Positions 1 through 6,092 of a stretch of DNA of 10,364 bases are shown piece by piece. A model generated the notes under the pieces. It was given only the letters and a program-made list of their open reading frames with translations. It did no database searches and was not told the origin of the DNA. This DNA is from Streptosporangiaceae bacterium (lineage in GTDB: Bacteria > Actinomycetota > Actinomycetes > Streptosporangiales > Streptosporangiaceae): assembly GCA_030041195.1 (NCBI GenBank), contig JASHOI010000596.1, positions 1 through 10,364 of the forward strand, in the 5' to 3' direction. Position 1 is the stretch's first letter. Each line of letters opens with the position of its first letter. A program made the translations under genes and the position numbers.

Positions 1-77
1 CTGGCCCGGCCGCGGCCCGTGGTCCGCCCGGGGTCGTGCGGACAGCCACGGCGCAGGGCGTATATCTTCTCAATCAC
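1..77 (-). CDS. Unidentified protein, N-terminus only (runs off the window edge)
   Basis: This is the beginning of a minus-strand gene cut by the left edge of the window. A GTG start at 77-75 lies six bases after a purine-rich AAAGGAG, and the frame stays open to the edge, giving about 25 residues that begin MIEKIYALRRGCPHDP. Third codon positions are mostly G or C, as in the neighbouring genes. It starts 27 bases after the stop of the LacI-family repressor on the same strand, so the two are probably in one transcript. A TTG three bases further on opens a second frame, but that frame has weaker third-position bias. The piece is too short to recognise any family, and no function is assigned. 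Confidence 0.45.
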   Translation of the reverse strand, partial: MIEKIYALRRGCPHDPGRTTGRGRA

Positions 78-83
78 GAGATG

Positions 84-90
84 CTCCTTT
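84..90 (-). promoter_or_regulatory. Ribosome binding site of the partial gene at the left edge
   Basis: Read on the minus strand this is AAAGGAG, six bases before the GTG at 77. It is one of the better Shine-Dalgarno sequences in the window. It is the main reason to believe that a new gene starts here, 15 bases after the repressor's stop codon. Confidence 0.5.
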
Positions 91-104
91 CCTAGGGGTG
101 TGCA

Positions 105-1214
105 TCAAGTGCCAGCCGCGCGGGTCGGACCGGACCCGCGCGGCACTGGTGCTGGGCCCGTGCTCTCCCTGACGATCAGTTCGGGCTCGAGCCGGCGTGG
201 GCGGGGCAGGGCAGCGTCGCGCTCCATCAGCGCCAGGAGCATCGCGAAGCAGGCCCGCCCCAGTTCGGCGAAGTCCATCCGCACCGTGGTGAGCGGTGGC
301 GTCAGGAACTCCGACACCGGGGTGTCGTCGAATCCGACGACGCTGACCTCCCCCGGGATGGCGCGTCCGGCCGCGAGCATCGCCCGCATCACGCCGAGGG
401 CGAGGTCGTCGTTGCCGCAGAGCACGGCGGTCACCTCCGGATCGGTGGCCAGCGCGCGCCCGGCCTCGTAGCCGGACCGGGGAGTCCAGCCGCACTGCAG
501 CGGGGCCGGCACCGGCGCTCCGGCCTCCTCCAGCGCCTCGCGCCACCCCGCCTGCCGCTGGCTGGTGTGCGTCGAGGACGGAATGGCCAGGTGGTGCACG
601 GTCCGGTGGCCCAGCGAGAGCAGGTAGCGGGTCGCCCGGATGGCTGCCTTCCGGTCGTCCAGCCACACCCAGGGCCGCTCCCGGCCCGGGTCGCCGGCCG
701 GCGTCTCTACCATCGCCGCCATCGGGATGCCCGGCGGGACGGCCTCCAGCGCCATCGTGCCCGCCCGGTCGTAGGCGATGACGATGAACGATCCCCCCGG
801 CTCGACCGCCCGGCGCACCGCGTCGGCCACCTCCCGGGGACGGGCCGACTCCACCACGCGGACCCCGACAGCGAAACCCACGGCGCGCGCCGCCTCCTCG
901 ATGCCCTGCAGGGCGGCCTGGTATCCGTACAGGGTGGTGTTCGGCGTCAGCACGGTGACCGACTGCGCGGAGCCGCCGGCCAGCGCCCGGGCGGCGCGGT
1001 TCGGGCGGAACCCGAGATCCTCGATCGCGGCCTGGACCAGCTCGCGGGTTGACGGCCGGACGCTCGGGTGACCGTTGATGACCCGGGACACGGTCTGATA
1101 GGAAACACCGGCCGCGGCCGCCACGTCCCGGATGCTGAACGGGCGCACGCCGCGGGCCGGCGCGCCGGTGCCGGGTGATGGATCCGGGCCGCTTGTGTGA
1201 CCGGTCACAACCAT
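105..1214 (-). CDS. LacI/GalR-family transcriptional repressor
   Basis: This is a DNA-binding repressor of the LacI/GalR family, 369 residues from the ATG at 1214. An N-terminal helix-turn-helix (about residues 27-80) contains DVAAAAGVSYQTVSRV, then the hinge-like PNRAARALAGG. A periplasmic-binding-protein-like effector domain follows, with family signatures such as VLCGNDDLALGVMRAM and VSVVGFDDTP. The recognition helix YQTVSRV is identical to that of E. coli LacI (Tyr17, Gln18, Arg22). It is divergent from a GH36 glycosidase and probably represses it and itself, releasing DNA when an alpha-galactoside or galactose-type sugar binds; the inducer is inferred from context only. Start choice: the frame is open to a GTG at 1265, but a -10-like CACAAT lies exactly six bases before the ATG at 1214, which suggests leaderless translation. 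A GTG at 1148, closer to the HTH, is the other option. None of the three has a Shine-Dalgarno. Confidence 0.9.
   Translation of the reverse strand: MVVTGHTSGPDPSPGTGAPARGVRPFSIRDVAAAAGVSYQTVSRVINGHPSVRPSTRELVQAAIEDLGFRPNRAARALAGGSAQSVTVLTPNTTLYGYQAALQGIEEAARAVGFAVGVRVVESARPREVADAVRRAVEPGGSFIVIAYDRAGTMALEAVPPGIPMAAMVETPAGDPGRERPWVWLDDRKAAIRATRYLLSLGHRTVHHLAIPSSTHTSQRQAGWREALEEAGAPVPAPLQCGWTPRSGYEAGRALATDPEVTAVLCGNDDLALGVMRAMLAAGRAIPGEVSVVGFDDTPVSEFLTPPLTTVRMDFAELGRACFAMLLALMERDAALPRPRRLEPELIVRESTGPAPVPRGSGPTRAAGT
115..144 (-). repeat. 12-bp perfect inverted repeat at the 3' end of the repressor gene
   Basis: The arms GCCGCGCGGGTC (115-126) and GACCCGCGCGGC (133-144) pair perfectly around a six-base loop. 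This makes a very stable hairpin inside the last codons of the repressor, about eight bases before its stop. No T-run follows on the minus strand, so it is not a classical intrinsic terminator. It could limit read-through into, or stabilise mRNA ahead of, the next gene (1-77). It could also be an accident of GC-rich coding sequence. Confidence 0.4.
1196..1209. promoter_or_regulatory. Predicted LacI-type operator O1
   Basis: TGTGACCGGTCACA is a perfect 14-bp palindrome of the form TGTGA-N4-TCACA. It covers codons 2 to 7 of the repressor as annotated here, just downstream of the predicted repressor transcription start. Its centre is 27 bp from that of the second palindrome. The half-site TGTGA is that of the ideal lac operator, and the adjacent gene encodes a repressor with the matching recognition helix. 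Confidence 0.7.
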
Positions 1215-1220
1215 GCCAGG

Positions 1221-1250
1221 ATTGTGAACGTTCACATCACGGCGCGTCAA
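1221..1250 (-). promoter_or_regulatory. Predicted promoter of the repressor gene
   Basis: On the minus strand, TTGACG (1250-1245) and CACAAT (1226-1221) are separated by 18 bases. They match the sigma-70-type hexamers at five and four of six positions. The predicted transcription start, about seven bases after the -10, coincides with the A of the ATG at 1214, so the mRNA would be leaderless. The operator at 1223-1236 overlaps the -10 and the spacer, which fits autorepression. Confidence 0.45.
1223..1236. promoter_or_regulatory. Predicted LacI-type operator O2
   Basis: TGTGAACGTTCACA is a perfect 14-bp palindrome. It differs from the ideal E. coli lac operator core TGTGAGCGCTCACA at only one position per half-site. 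It lies between the two divergent genes, over the -10 of the repressor promoter and over the -35-like TTCACA of the glycosidase promoter. One bound dimer could therefore block both directions. Confidence 0.78.
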
Positions 1251-1258
1251 GGTATCTG
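1231..1258 (+). promoter_or_regulatory. Possible promoter of the GH36 glycosidase gene
   Basis: TTCACA (1231-1236) and TATCTG (1253-1258) are spaced 16 bases apart, which would give a leader of roughly 50 bases before the TTG start. The -10 match is poor, so the position is tentative. Operator O2 covers the -35-like element completely. Confidence 0.28.
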
Positions 1259-1307
1259 AGATCACGATTTAACGGTGCTGAACGGCGTCGCCGGGCGCCG
1301 TGGCAAC

Positions 1308-1314
1308 GAGGAGG
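1308..1314 (+). promoter_or_regulatory. Ribosome binding site fixing the GH36 start
   Basis: GAGGAGG is a near-perfect Shine-Dalgarno four bases before an in-frame TTG at 1319. The frame is open further upstream, to 1175, but that part runs through the operators and promoters and has no ribosome binding site. This motif therefore decides the start. Confidence 0.75.
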
Positions 1315-1318
1315 CCGC

Positions 1319-3508
1319 TTGGCTGGAACTGAACCGCCCCTGCTGATCACCGGCTGGGCGGACGAGGGCCTGGATCTGCGGATCGAGGTTGACCGCGACG
1401 GGATGGCCAGGCTCACCCGCCTCTCGGCCGGGGGTGCCGCGGCCCCGTCATGCGACGCGGCGCTGCCGCTGCTCGACGTCATCGTGACCGGCGAGGGCCG
1501 CGCCTGGTCGGGCGGGCGGTACTGCGAGTCCGAGGCGGGCAGCCGCTTCCGTTACGCCGGCCACAGCGAGCCCCCGGCGGACGGGCCCTGGCGGGAGCTG
1601 CGGGTTTACCTGGACGACCCGGTGACCGGGCTGCGGGCCGAGATCTGGTACCAGGTCCTGGCCGGGCACGGCACGGCAGCCGGGGCGCTCCGCTCGAGGG
1701 TGCGCCTGGAGAACCGCGGCCCGCGCCCGGTCACGGTCGAGTCGGTCAGCTCGTTCCTGTGCGGCGGCCTGGGCACCGGGCCCGGCCCCGATGACGTGGC
1801 AGACCTGGACCTGCTGTGGGCGGAGAACGACTGGATGGCCGAGGGGCGCTGGCAGACCCGGCCGCTCCGGGACGCGCTTCCGGACATCAACCGCCGGGCA
1901 CTCGGCGCGGACCCGAGGGGCTGCTTCGGCGTGACCAGCACCGGGACCTGGTCGTCGGGACGATACCTGCCCGCCGGCGCGATCGTGAACCGGCGCACCG
2001 GGCACGCGTGGGCGTGGCAGATCGAGCACAACGGCGGCTGGCACTGGCAGGCTGGCGAGTGCACGCACCGTTCGGCCGGCCACGGCCCCGGTCCGCACGG
2101 CCGGCACGCACCGCCAGGGGCGGTCAGCGGCGCCTACCTCGCGCTGCTTGGCCCGGCCAGCACCGAGCACCACTGGCGGGTCACGCTGAAGCCAGGCGAC
2201 TCCTTCACCACGGTGCCGGCCAGCGTGGCGGTCAGCCCAGCCGGGTTCGACGGCGCGGTGGCCGGGCTCACCGCGCTGCGCCGCGCGATCAGGCGCCCGC
2301 ACGAAGACAGTCACCGCCTCCCGGTGATCTTCAACGACTACATGAACACGCTGATGGGGGACCCCACAACCGCGCGCCTGCTGCCGCTGGTCGAGGCCGC
2401 CGCCGAGGCCGGGGCCGAGTACTTCTGCATCGACTCCGGGTGGTACGCGGAGATCGATGAGGGCTGGTGGGACACGGTCGGCACCTGGCGGCCGTCGCTG
2501 ACCAGGTTCCCGGGCGGGATAGCCGAGGTGCTCGGCCGCATCAGGCAAGCCGGGATGGTGCCCGGCCTCTGGCTCGAGCCCGAGGTCGTGGGCGTAAACA
2601 GCGAGGTCGCCCGGCAACTCCCGGCCGATGCGTTCTTCCAGCGCGGCGGGCAGCTCGTCGTCGAGCACGGCCGCTACCACCTGGACCTGCGTCATCCCGC
2701 GGCGGTGAAGCACCTGGACCAGGTGGTGGACTTCCTGGTCGGCGACCTGGGCGTCGGCTACCTCAAGCTGGACTACAACATCGCGATCGCGCCCGGTCCC
2801 GACACCGGAGGGCTGAGCGCCGGCGCCGCGCTGCTGGCGGCGAACCGCGCGCAGCTTGACTGGCTCGACGCCGTGCTCGACCGGCATCCCGGGCTCGTCA
2901 TCGAGAACTGCTCATCGGGTGGCATGCGCACCGACTACGCGCTGCTGTCGCGCCTGCAGCTCCAGTCAACGAGCGACCAGCAGGAATACCTCCGCTGCCC
3001 GCCGATAGCCGCGGCGGCACCCGCGGCGATCGCGCCCGAGCAAGCCGCCGTGTGGGCCTACCCGCAGCCCGAGTTCAGCGACGACGAGATCGCGTTCACG
3101 ATGGCCAGCGCGATGCTCGGCCGGGTACACCTGTCCGGCCACCTCGACCGGATGAGCCGGCATCAGCGCGACCTGGTCGCCGAGGCGATCGCGGTGTACA
3201 AGGAGTTCATCCGGCCCGAGCTCGCGGGATCCGTCCCGTTCTGGCCACTGGGCCTGCCGCACTGGGACGATCCGTGGGTCGCGCTCGGCCTGCACTCCCC
3301 CGGGGCCAGCCACCTAACCGTCTGGCGTCGCGGAGCCGGCGCCGGGCAGGTCACGCTGCCGGTGCCGCAGCTGCGCGGTGCCGGCGTCACCGCCCGGGTG
3401 CTCTACCCGGGCAGCGCCGGCGCGGGAGCCAGCTGGGACGGCGCCGGCGGCGAGCTCACCGTGAGCCTGCCCGGCCACCCGTCCGCCTGCGTGCTGCGCC
3501 TCGCGTGA
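1319..3508 (+). CDS. GH36-family alpha-galactosidase-like glycoside hydrolase
   Basis: This is a retaining glycosidase of family GH36, 729 residues from the TTG at 1319, a normal length for the family. No signal peptide is visible, so it is probably cytoplasmic, releasing galactose (or a related sugar) from imported alpha-galactosides. An N-terminal beta-sandwich (about 1-330) leads into the TIM barrel, which starts near FNDYMN (338-343). The nucleophile is predicted as Asp485 in YLKLDYN and the acid/base as Asp539 in ENCSSGGMRTD. A small beta domain closes the C-terminus. Differences from the textbook family: IDSGWY (around 371-376) replaces the usual DDGW, and STSDQQEY (550-557) replaces the usual WTSDxTDA stretch. 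These point to a separate subgroup and possibly to another alpha-linked substrate. It is transcribed divergently from the LacI-type repressor, with operators in the shared control region. The last 195 bases are overlapped antisense by the UDP-glucuronate decarboxylase frame. Confidence 0.9.
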   Translation: MAGTEPPLLITGWADEGLDLRIEVDRDGMARLTRLSAGGAAAPSCDAALPLLDVIVTGEGRAWSGGRYCESEAGSRFRYAGHSEPPADGPWRELRVYLDDPVTGLRAEIWYQVLAGHGTAAGALRSRVRLENRGPRPVTVESVSSFLCGGLGTGPGPDDVADLDLLWAENDWMAEGRWQTRPLRDALPDINRRALGADPRGCFGVTSTGTWSSGRYLPAGAIVNRRTGHAWAWQIEHNGGWHWQAGECTHRSAGHGPGPHGRHAPPGAVSGAYLALLGPASTEHHWRVTLKPGDSFTTVPASVAVSPAGFDGAVAGLTALRRAIRRPHEDSHRLPVIFNDYMNTLMGDPTTARLLPLVEAAAEAGAEYFCIDSGWYAEIDEGWWDTVGTWRPSLTRFPGGIAEVLGRIRQAGMVPGLWLEPEVVGVNSEVARQLPADAFFQRGGQLVVEHGRYHLDLRHPAAVKHLDQVVDFLVGDLGVGYLKLDYNIAIAPGPDTGGLSAGAALLAANRAQLDWLDAVLDRHPGLVIENCSSGGMRTDYALLSRLQLQSTSDQQEYLRCPPIAAAAPAAIAPEQAAVWAYPQPEFSDDEIAFTMASAMLGRVHLSGHLDRMSRHQRDLVAEAIAVYKEFIRPELAGSVPFWPLGLPHWDDPWVALGLHSPGASHLTVWRRGAGAGQVTLPVPQLRGAGVTARVLYPGSAGAGASWDGAGGELTVSLPGHPSACVLRLA

Positions 3509-4426
3509 CCGGAACCATTCGACGGTCCTCCGCACGCCCTCTTCGGCCCGGATCCGGGGGCGCCAGCCAAGAACGTCCCTGGCGCGGCTGATCACCGGGC
3601 ACCGGCGGGCGGGGTCATCGGCGGGAAGCGGGTGGAACTCCATCGGCGAGGCTGACCCGGTGGCGCGCAGCACGAGCTGGGCGAACTCGGCGACCGTGAA
3701 CTCCTCCGGATTGCCGAGGTTCACCGGGCCGGGCTCGGTGGAGTCGATCATCATGGTCAGCCCCCTGACAAGATCATCGACATAGCAGAAGCTGCGGGTC
3801 TGCGCTCCGTCGCCGTAGATCGTCAGCGGCTCGCCGTTGAGGGCCTGGGTGATGAGATTGGTGACCACCCGCCCGTCGCGGGCCTTCATCCGCGGGCCGT
3901 AGGTGTTGAAGATGCGGATGATGCCGGCGTTGACGCCCAGTTCGCGCACGTACGCGGCGGTCAGGGCTTCGCCGAACCGCTTCGCCTCGTCGTAGACACT
4001 GCGCGGGCCGATCGGGTTCACGTTCCCCCAGTAATCCTCGGGCTGCGGGTGCACCGCGGGGTCACCGTAGACCTCGCTGGTGGACGCGAGCACGAAACGT
4101 GCGCGGTCCCGCAATGCCGTCTGCAGCGCGTGCTCTGTTCCCCGGCTGCCGACCGCCAGCGTCTCGAGCGGGCGGCATTGATACTCCGGCGGGGAGGCCG
4201 GGCTGGCCAGGTGCGCCACCGCGCCGAAGGGTCCGGAGGAGTCGATTCCCGCTGCCGCGTCGGCCTCGGCGAACTCAAATCCGGGCCGGCCGAGCAGGTG
4301 CGCTATGTTGCTGAAGCGGCCGGTCGAGAGGTTGTCCAGGCACAGGACCGTGTCGCCGCGAGCGATCAGGGCATCACACAAATGCGACCCGATGAAACCG
4401 GCTCCGCCTGTTACGAGAACGCGCAT
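3314..4426 (-). CDS. uxs: UDP-glucuronate decarboxylase (UDP-xylose synthase)
   Basis: This is a short-chain dehydrogenase/reductase-type sugar-nucleotide enzyme that converts UDP-glucuronate to UDP-xylose using tightly bound NAD. The Rossmann motif GGAGFIGSH is near the N-terminus. The catalytic set is STSEVYG (Thr116, Glu118) and Tyr145-x3-Lys149 in YDEAKR. YWGNVNPIGPRSVYDEAKR and YGDGAQTRSFCYVDD are hallmarks of the decarboxylase rather than of 4-epimerases or dehydratases. The ATG at 4426 sits behind a purine tract (AAGGAAAGGGAAGG) and 13 bases after the beta-helix gene, so it is the last gene of the operon. The conserved domain ends at VEWFR near 3509. No stop follows until 3314, leaving a 65-residue tail rich in Ala, Gly and Arg that is antisense to the GH36 3' end. 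That tail looks like non-functional read-through, though a frameshift near 3510 cannot be excluded. Substrate is supplied by the UDP-glucose dehydrogenase encoded two genes upstream. Confidence 0.9.
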   Translation of the reverse strand: MRVLVTGGAGFIGSHLCDALIARGDTVLCLDNLSTGRFSNIAHLLGRPGFEFAEADAAAGIDSSGPFGAVAHLASPASPPEYQCRPLETLAVGSRGTEHALQTALRDRARFVLASTSEVYGDPAVHPQPEDYWGNVNPIGPRSVYDEAKRFGEALTAAYVRELGVNAGIIRIFNTYGPRMKARDGRVVTNLITQALNGEPLTIYGDGAQTRSFCYVDDLVRGLTMMIDSTEPGPVNLGNPEEFTVAEFAQLVLRATGSASPMEFHPLPADDPARRCPVISRARDVLGWRPRIRAEEGVRRTVEWFRSREAQHAGGRVAGQAHGELAAGAVPAGSRAGAARVEHPGGDAGTAQLRHRQRDLPGAGSATPDG

Positions 4427-4439
4427 GCCTTCCCTTTCC

Positions 4440-6083
4440 TTACTCCGCACCCACATTTGGTGTGCTGACTGAAATGGCGGCACCCGAGAAGTCCACCGCG
4501 GGTGGCCGGACCCGGGACAGGTGGGACAGATCGAGTCCGGCGTTGCGCAGCGGTGACGTCGCCCGCAGCACGAAGCCGTCCGCGGCCCGGGGGTGGCCGG
4601 CGGTGGCGTGCAGCCCCAGCACGGGACCGGTCAGCTGCGGGTCAACGGCGAACCCGGTCGGCCGGCCGTCCAGCAGCTCCTGCCCGGTCGCGGAACGCCA
4701 GGCCGCGAGCGATCGGTACCTGGCCTTCCCCCACTCCAGCGTCCACCGGCCCGAGGCCGCGAAGTAGTCGTTGGCCTGGAACTCCGCTGCCGAGACGGGC
4801 AGGGCGGCGGCGGATACGACGATGGGGCCGGCCCGCTCCGTCATGAAGATGTTGTTGCGCACGGTTATCGAGCGCGCCGTCCCGACGAGCCGCAGCGCGG
4901 GATTCGAGCCCCCGGTCCTGGCCGACATGACGACGGTGTTCTGGTAGATGGCGGTGTCGCTGATCTGGCCAAGCAGGGTAATGCCGCCGTAGTAGCGGGA
5001 TCTGCGGCCGTCGCCGCTGCTGATATTGAAGCGGACGACGTTGCCGTGCTGCTCGGCGTCGGCTTGCGCGGAATAAAGGAGGTAGCCGGCGCCCGCATTG
5101 CCGTAGGAGAGGTTGTACTCGAGGTAACAGTCCGAGGTGTTCTCGTCGAGCCCGAAGCCGTCCCCGTCGCTGAGGTTGCTCGTCCGGTTTCCATAGGACA
5201 GGTCGTGCGCAATGACGACGTCGGCGGAATCGTAGGCCCAGATCCCGACCGGTCCCTGGCTCGCGGCGCCCTTCCCGCCATTGTCGTCCGCGGTGGAGAA
5301 CGTGATGCTCGCGTGCCGCACGTTCCCGAGCACGATGCCGTTTCCGGTGTTGTTGCTCGTGTCCTCGGGGTCCCCCGGGTTCTGGTAGGCGTGCACACCG
5401 GAGATGTAGATGTCTTCGTGCGCGTATTGCGGGTGGGCTGGGTTGAGGTTCGGCGCGTAGCTGATCAGCCCGTCGTCGAGGTTGCCGTGCAGCGCGGAAT
5501 CGCTGACCCACACGTCACGGAAGCCCGTGGTACCCCTTCCGCCGCCGATGCCGATGCCGTAGACAAAATCGCTGACGTCAACGTCGTCGATCACCACGTG
5601 CGTGAGCTTGCGGTCACCGGGCAGATCGCTGTAGAGGTTGATGCCGATGCCCTCGGGCCGGCCCGACGCCCGGCCGGTGATGATCAGGTTCCCGACGTCG
5701 ATGCCCGCGGTGTCGTAGATCACCACCCCGGAGCCGGTATCGGCGACGATGCGGGCCCGTCCCGATCCGTACGAGCCGACGACGACGGGCTTTGCGGGGT
5801 CCCCCGCTTCGCCCTTGGTGAAGACCAGCTCGCCGGTGAACCGCTGGCCACCCTGGAGCAGGACCCGGTCCCCGGGTTTGAGCTTTTCGGCGTTCACCCG
5901 GGCCAGGGTTCGCCAGGGCGCCGACGGCGACGTCCCGGCGGCCGCGTTGCTGCCGGAAGGGCTGACGTAGTAGGTGGCGGCGCCGGTGCCGGCGGCCGAT
6001 GCGGCGGCACCGGCACCGCAGGCGGCGAGCAGCGGGAGCGCGGCAAGCGCCGCGATCGCGCAGCCGCCCACGTTCTTTACCAT
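4440..6083 (-). CDS. Secreted lipoprotein with right-handed parallel beta-helix (polysaccharide-active, lyase/epimerase-like)
   Basis: This 547-residue protein is predicted to be lipid-anchored outside the cell. A signal peptide ends in a lipobox, LAAC, with the modified Cys at 22. A short Ala/Gly linker leads to YYVSPSGSN (from about 38) and LKPGDRVLLQGG, the usual entry cap of secreted beta-helix proteins related to pectate lyases. A long run of coil repeats follows (for example DLSYGN and NLSYGN), including the acidic stretch GDGFGLDENTSD (around 307-318). It ends in VDFSGAAISVSTPNVGAE, resembling the common C-terminal ending of such proteins. This fold is used by polysaccharide lyases and by alginate-type C5-epimerases. 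The catalytic residues cannot be assigned by eye, so its activity is open: lyase, epimerase or binding protein. It lies between the genes making UDP-glucuronate and UDP-xylose, so its likely substrate is the operon's polymer. The start ATG is nine bases after the preceding stop, and an AGGGA overlaps that stop. Confidence 0.85.
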   Translation of the reverse strand: MVKNVGGCAIAALAALPLLAACGAGAAASAAGTGAATYYVSPSGSNAAAGTSPSAPWRTLARVNAEKLKPGDRVLLQGGQRFTGELVFTKGEAGDPAKPVVVGSYGSGRARIVADTGSGVVIYDTAGIDVGNLIITGRASGRPEGIGINLYSDLPGDRKLTHVVIDDVDVSDFVYGIGIGGGRGTTGFRDVWVSDSALHGNLDDGLISYAPNLNPAHPQYAHEDIYISGVHAYQNPGDPEDTSNNTGNGIVLGNVRHASITFSTADDNGGKGAASQGPVGIWAYDSADVVIAHDLSYGNRTSNLSDGDGFGLDENTSDCYLEYNLSYGNAGAGYLLYSAQADAEQHGNVVRFNISSGDGRRSRYYGGITLLGQISDTAIYQNTVVMSARTGGSNPALRLVGTARSITVRNNIFMTERAGPIVVSAAALPVSAAEFQANDYFAASGRWTLEWGKARYRSLAAWRSATGQELLDGRPTGFAVDPQLTGPVLGLHATAGHPRAADGFVLRATSPLRNAGLDLSHLSRVRPPAVDFSGAAISVSTPNVGAE

Positions 6084-6092
6084 GTCCGGTCC

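Noticed and set aside
1196..1236. CRP/cAMP-receptor-type sites (TGTGA...TCACA)
   Set aside because: CRP-type sites have six bases between the half-sites. Both palindromes here have four, which fits LacI-family operators, and a LacI-family gene is adjacent.
1175..1318. An upstream start for the GH36 gene at the ATG at 1175
   Set aside because: That extension would run through both operators and both predicted promoters, has no ribosome binding site, and adds 48 residues without resemblance to the family. The TTG at 1319 follows GAGGAGG.
1448..2887. A 479-codon open frame on the minus strand
   Set aside because: It lies wholly inside and antisense to the GH36 gene, whose catalytic motifs are on the plus strand. 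Its product is a low-complexity mix of Ala, Arg, Gly, Pro and Val.
3314..3508. The extra C-terminal tail of the decarboxylase as a functional domain
   Set aside because: The tail begins exactly where the antisense GH36 coding sequence begins and shows only the composition expected from reading that sequence backwards. No fold or motif is visible.
3507..3527. A possible bidirectional terminator hairpin between the convergent genes (GACCG ... CGGTC)
   Set aside because: Only five base pairs around an 11-base loop, with no T-run on either side, and the decarboxylase frame is still open across it.
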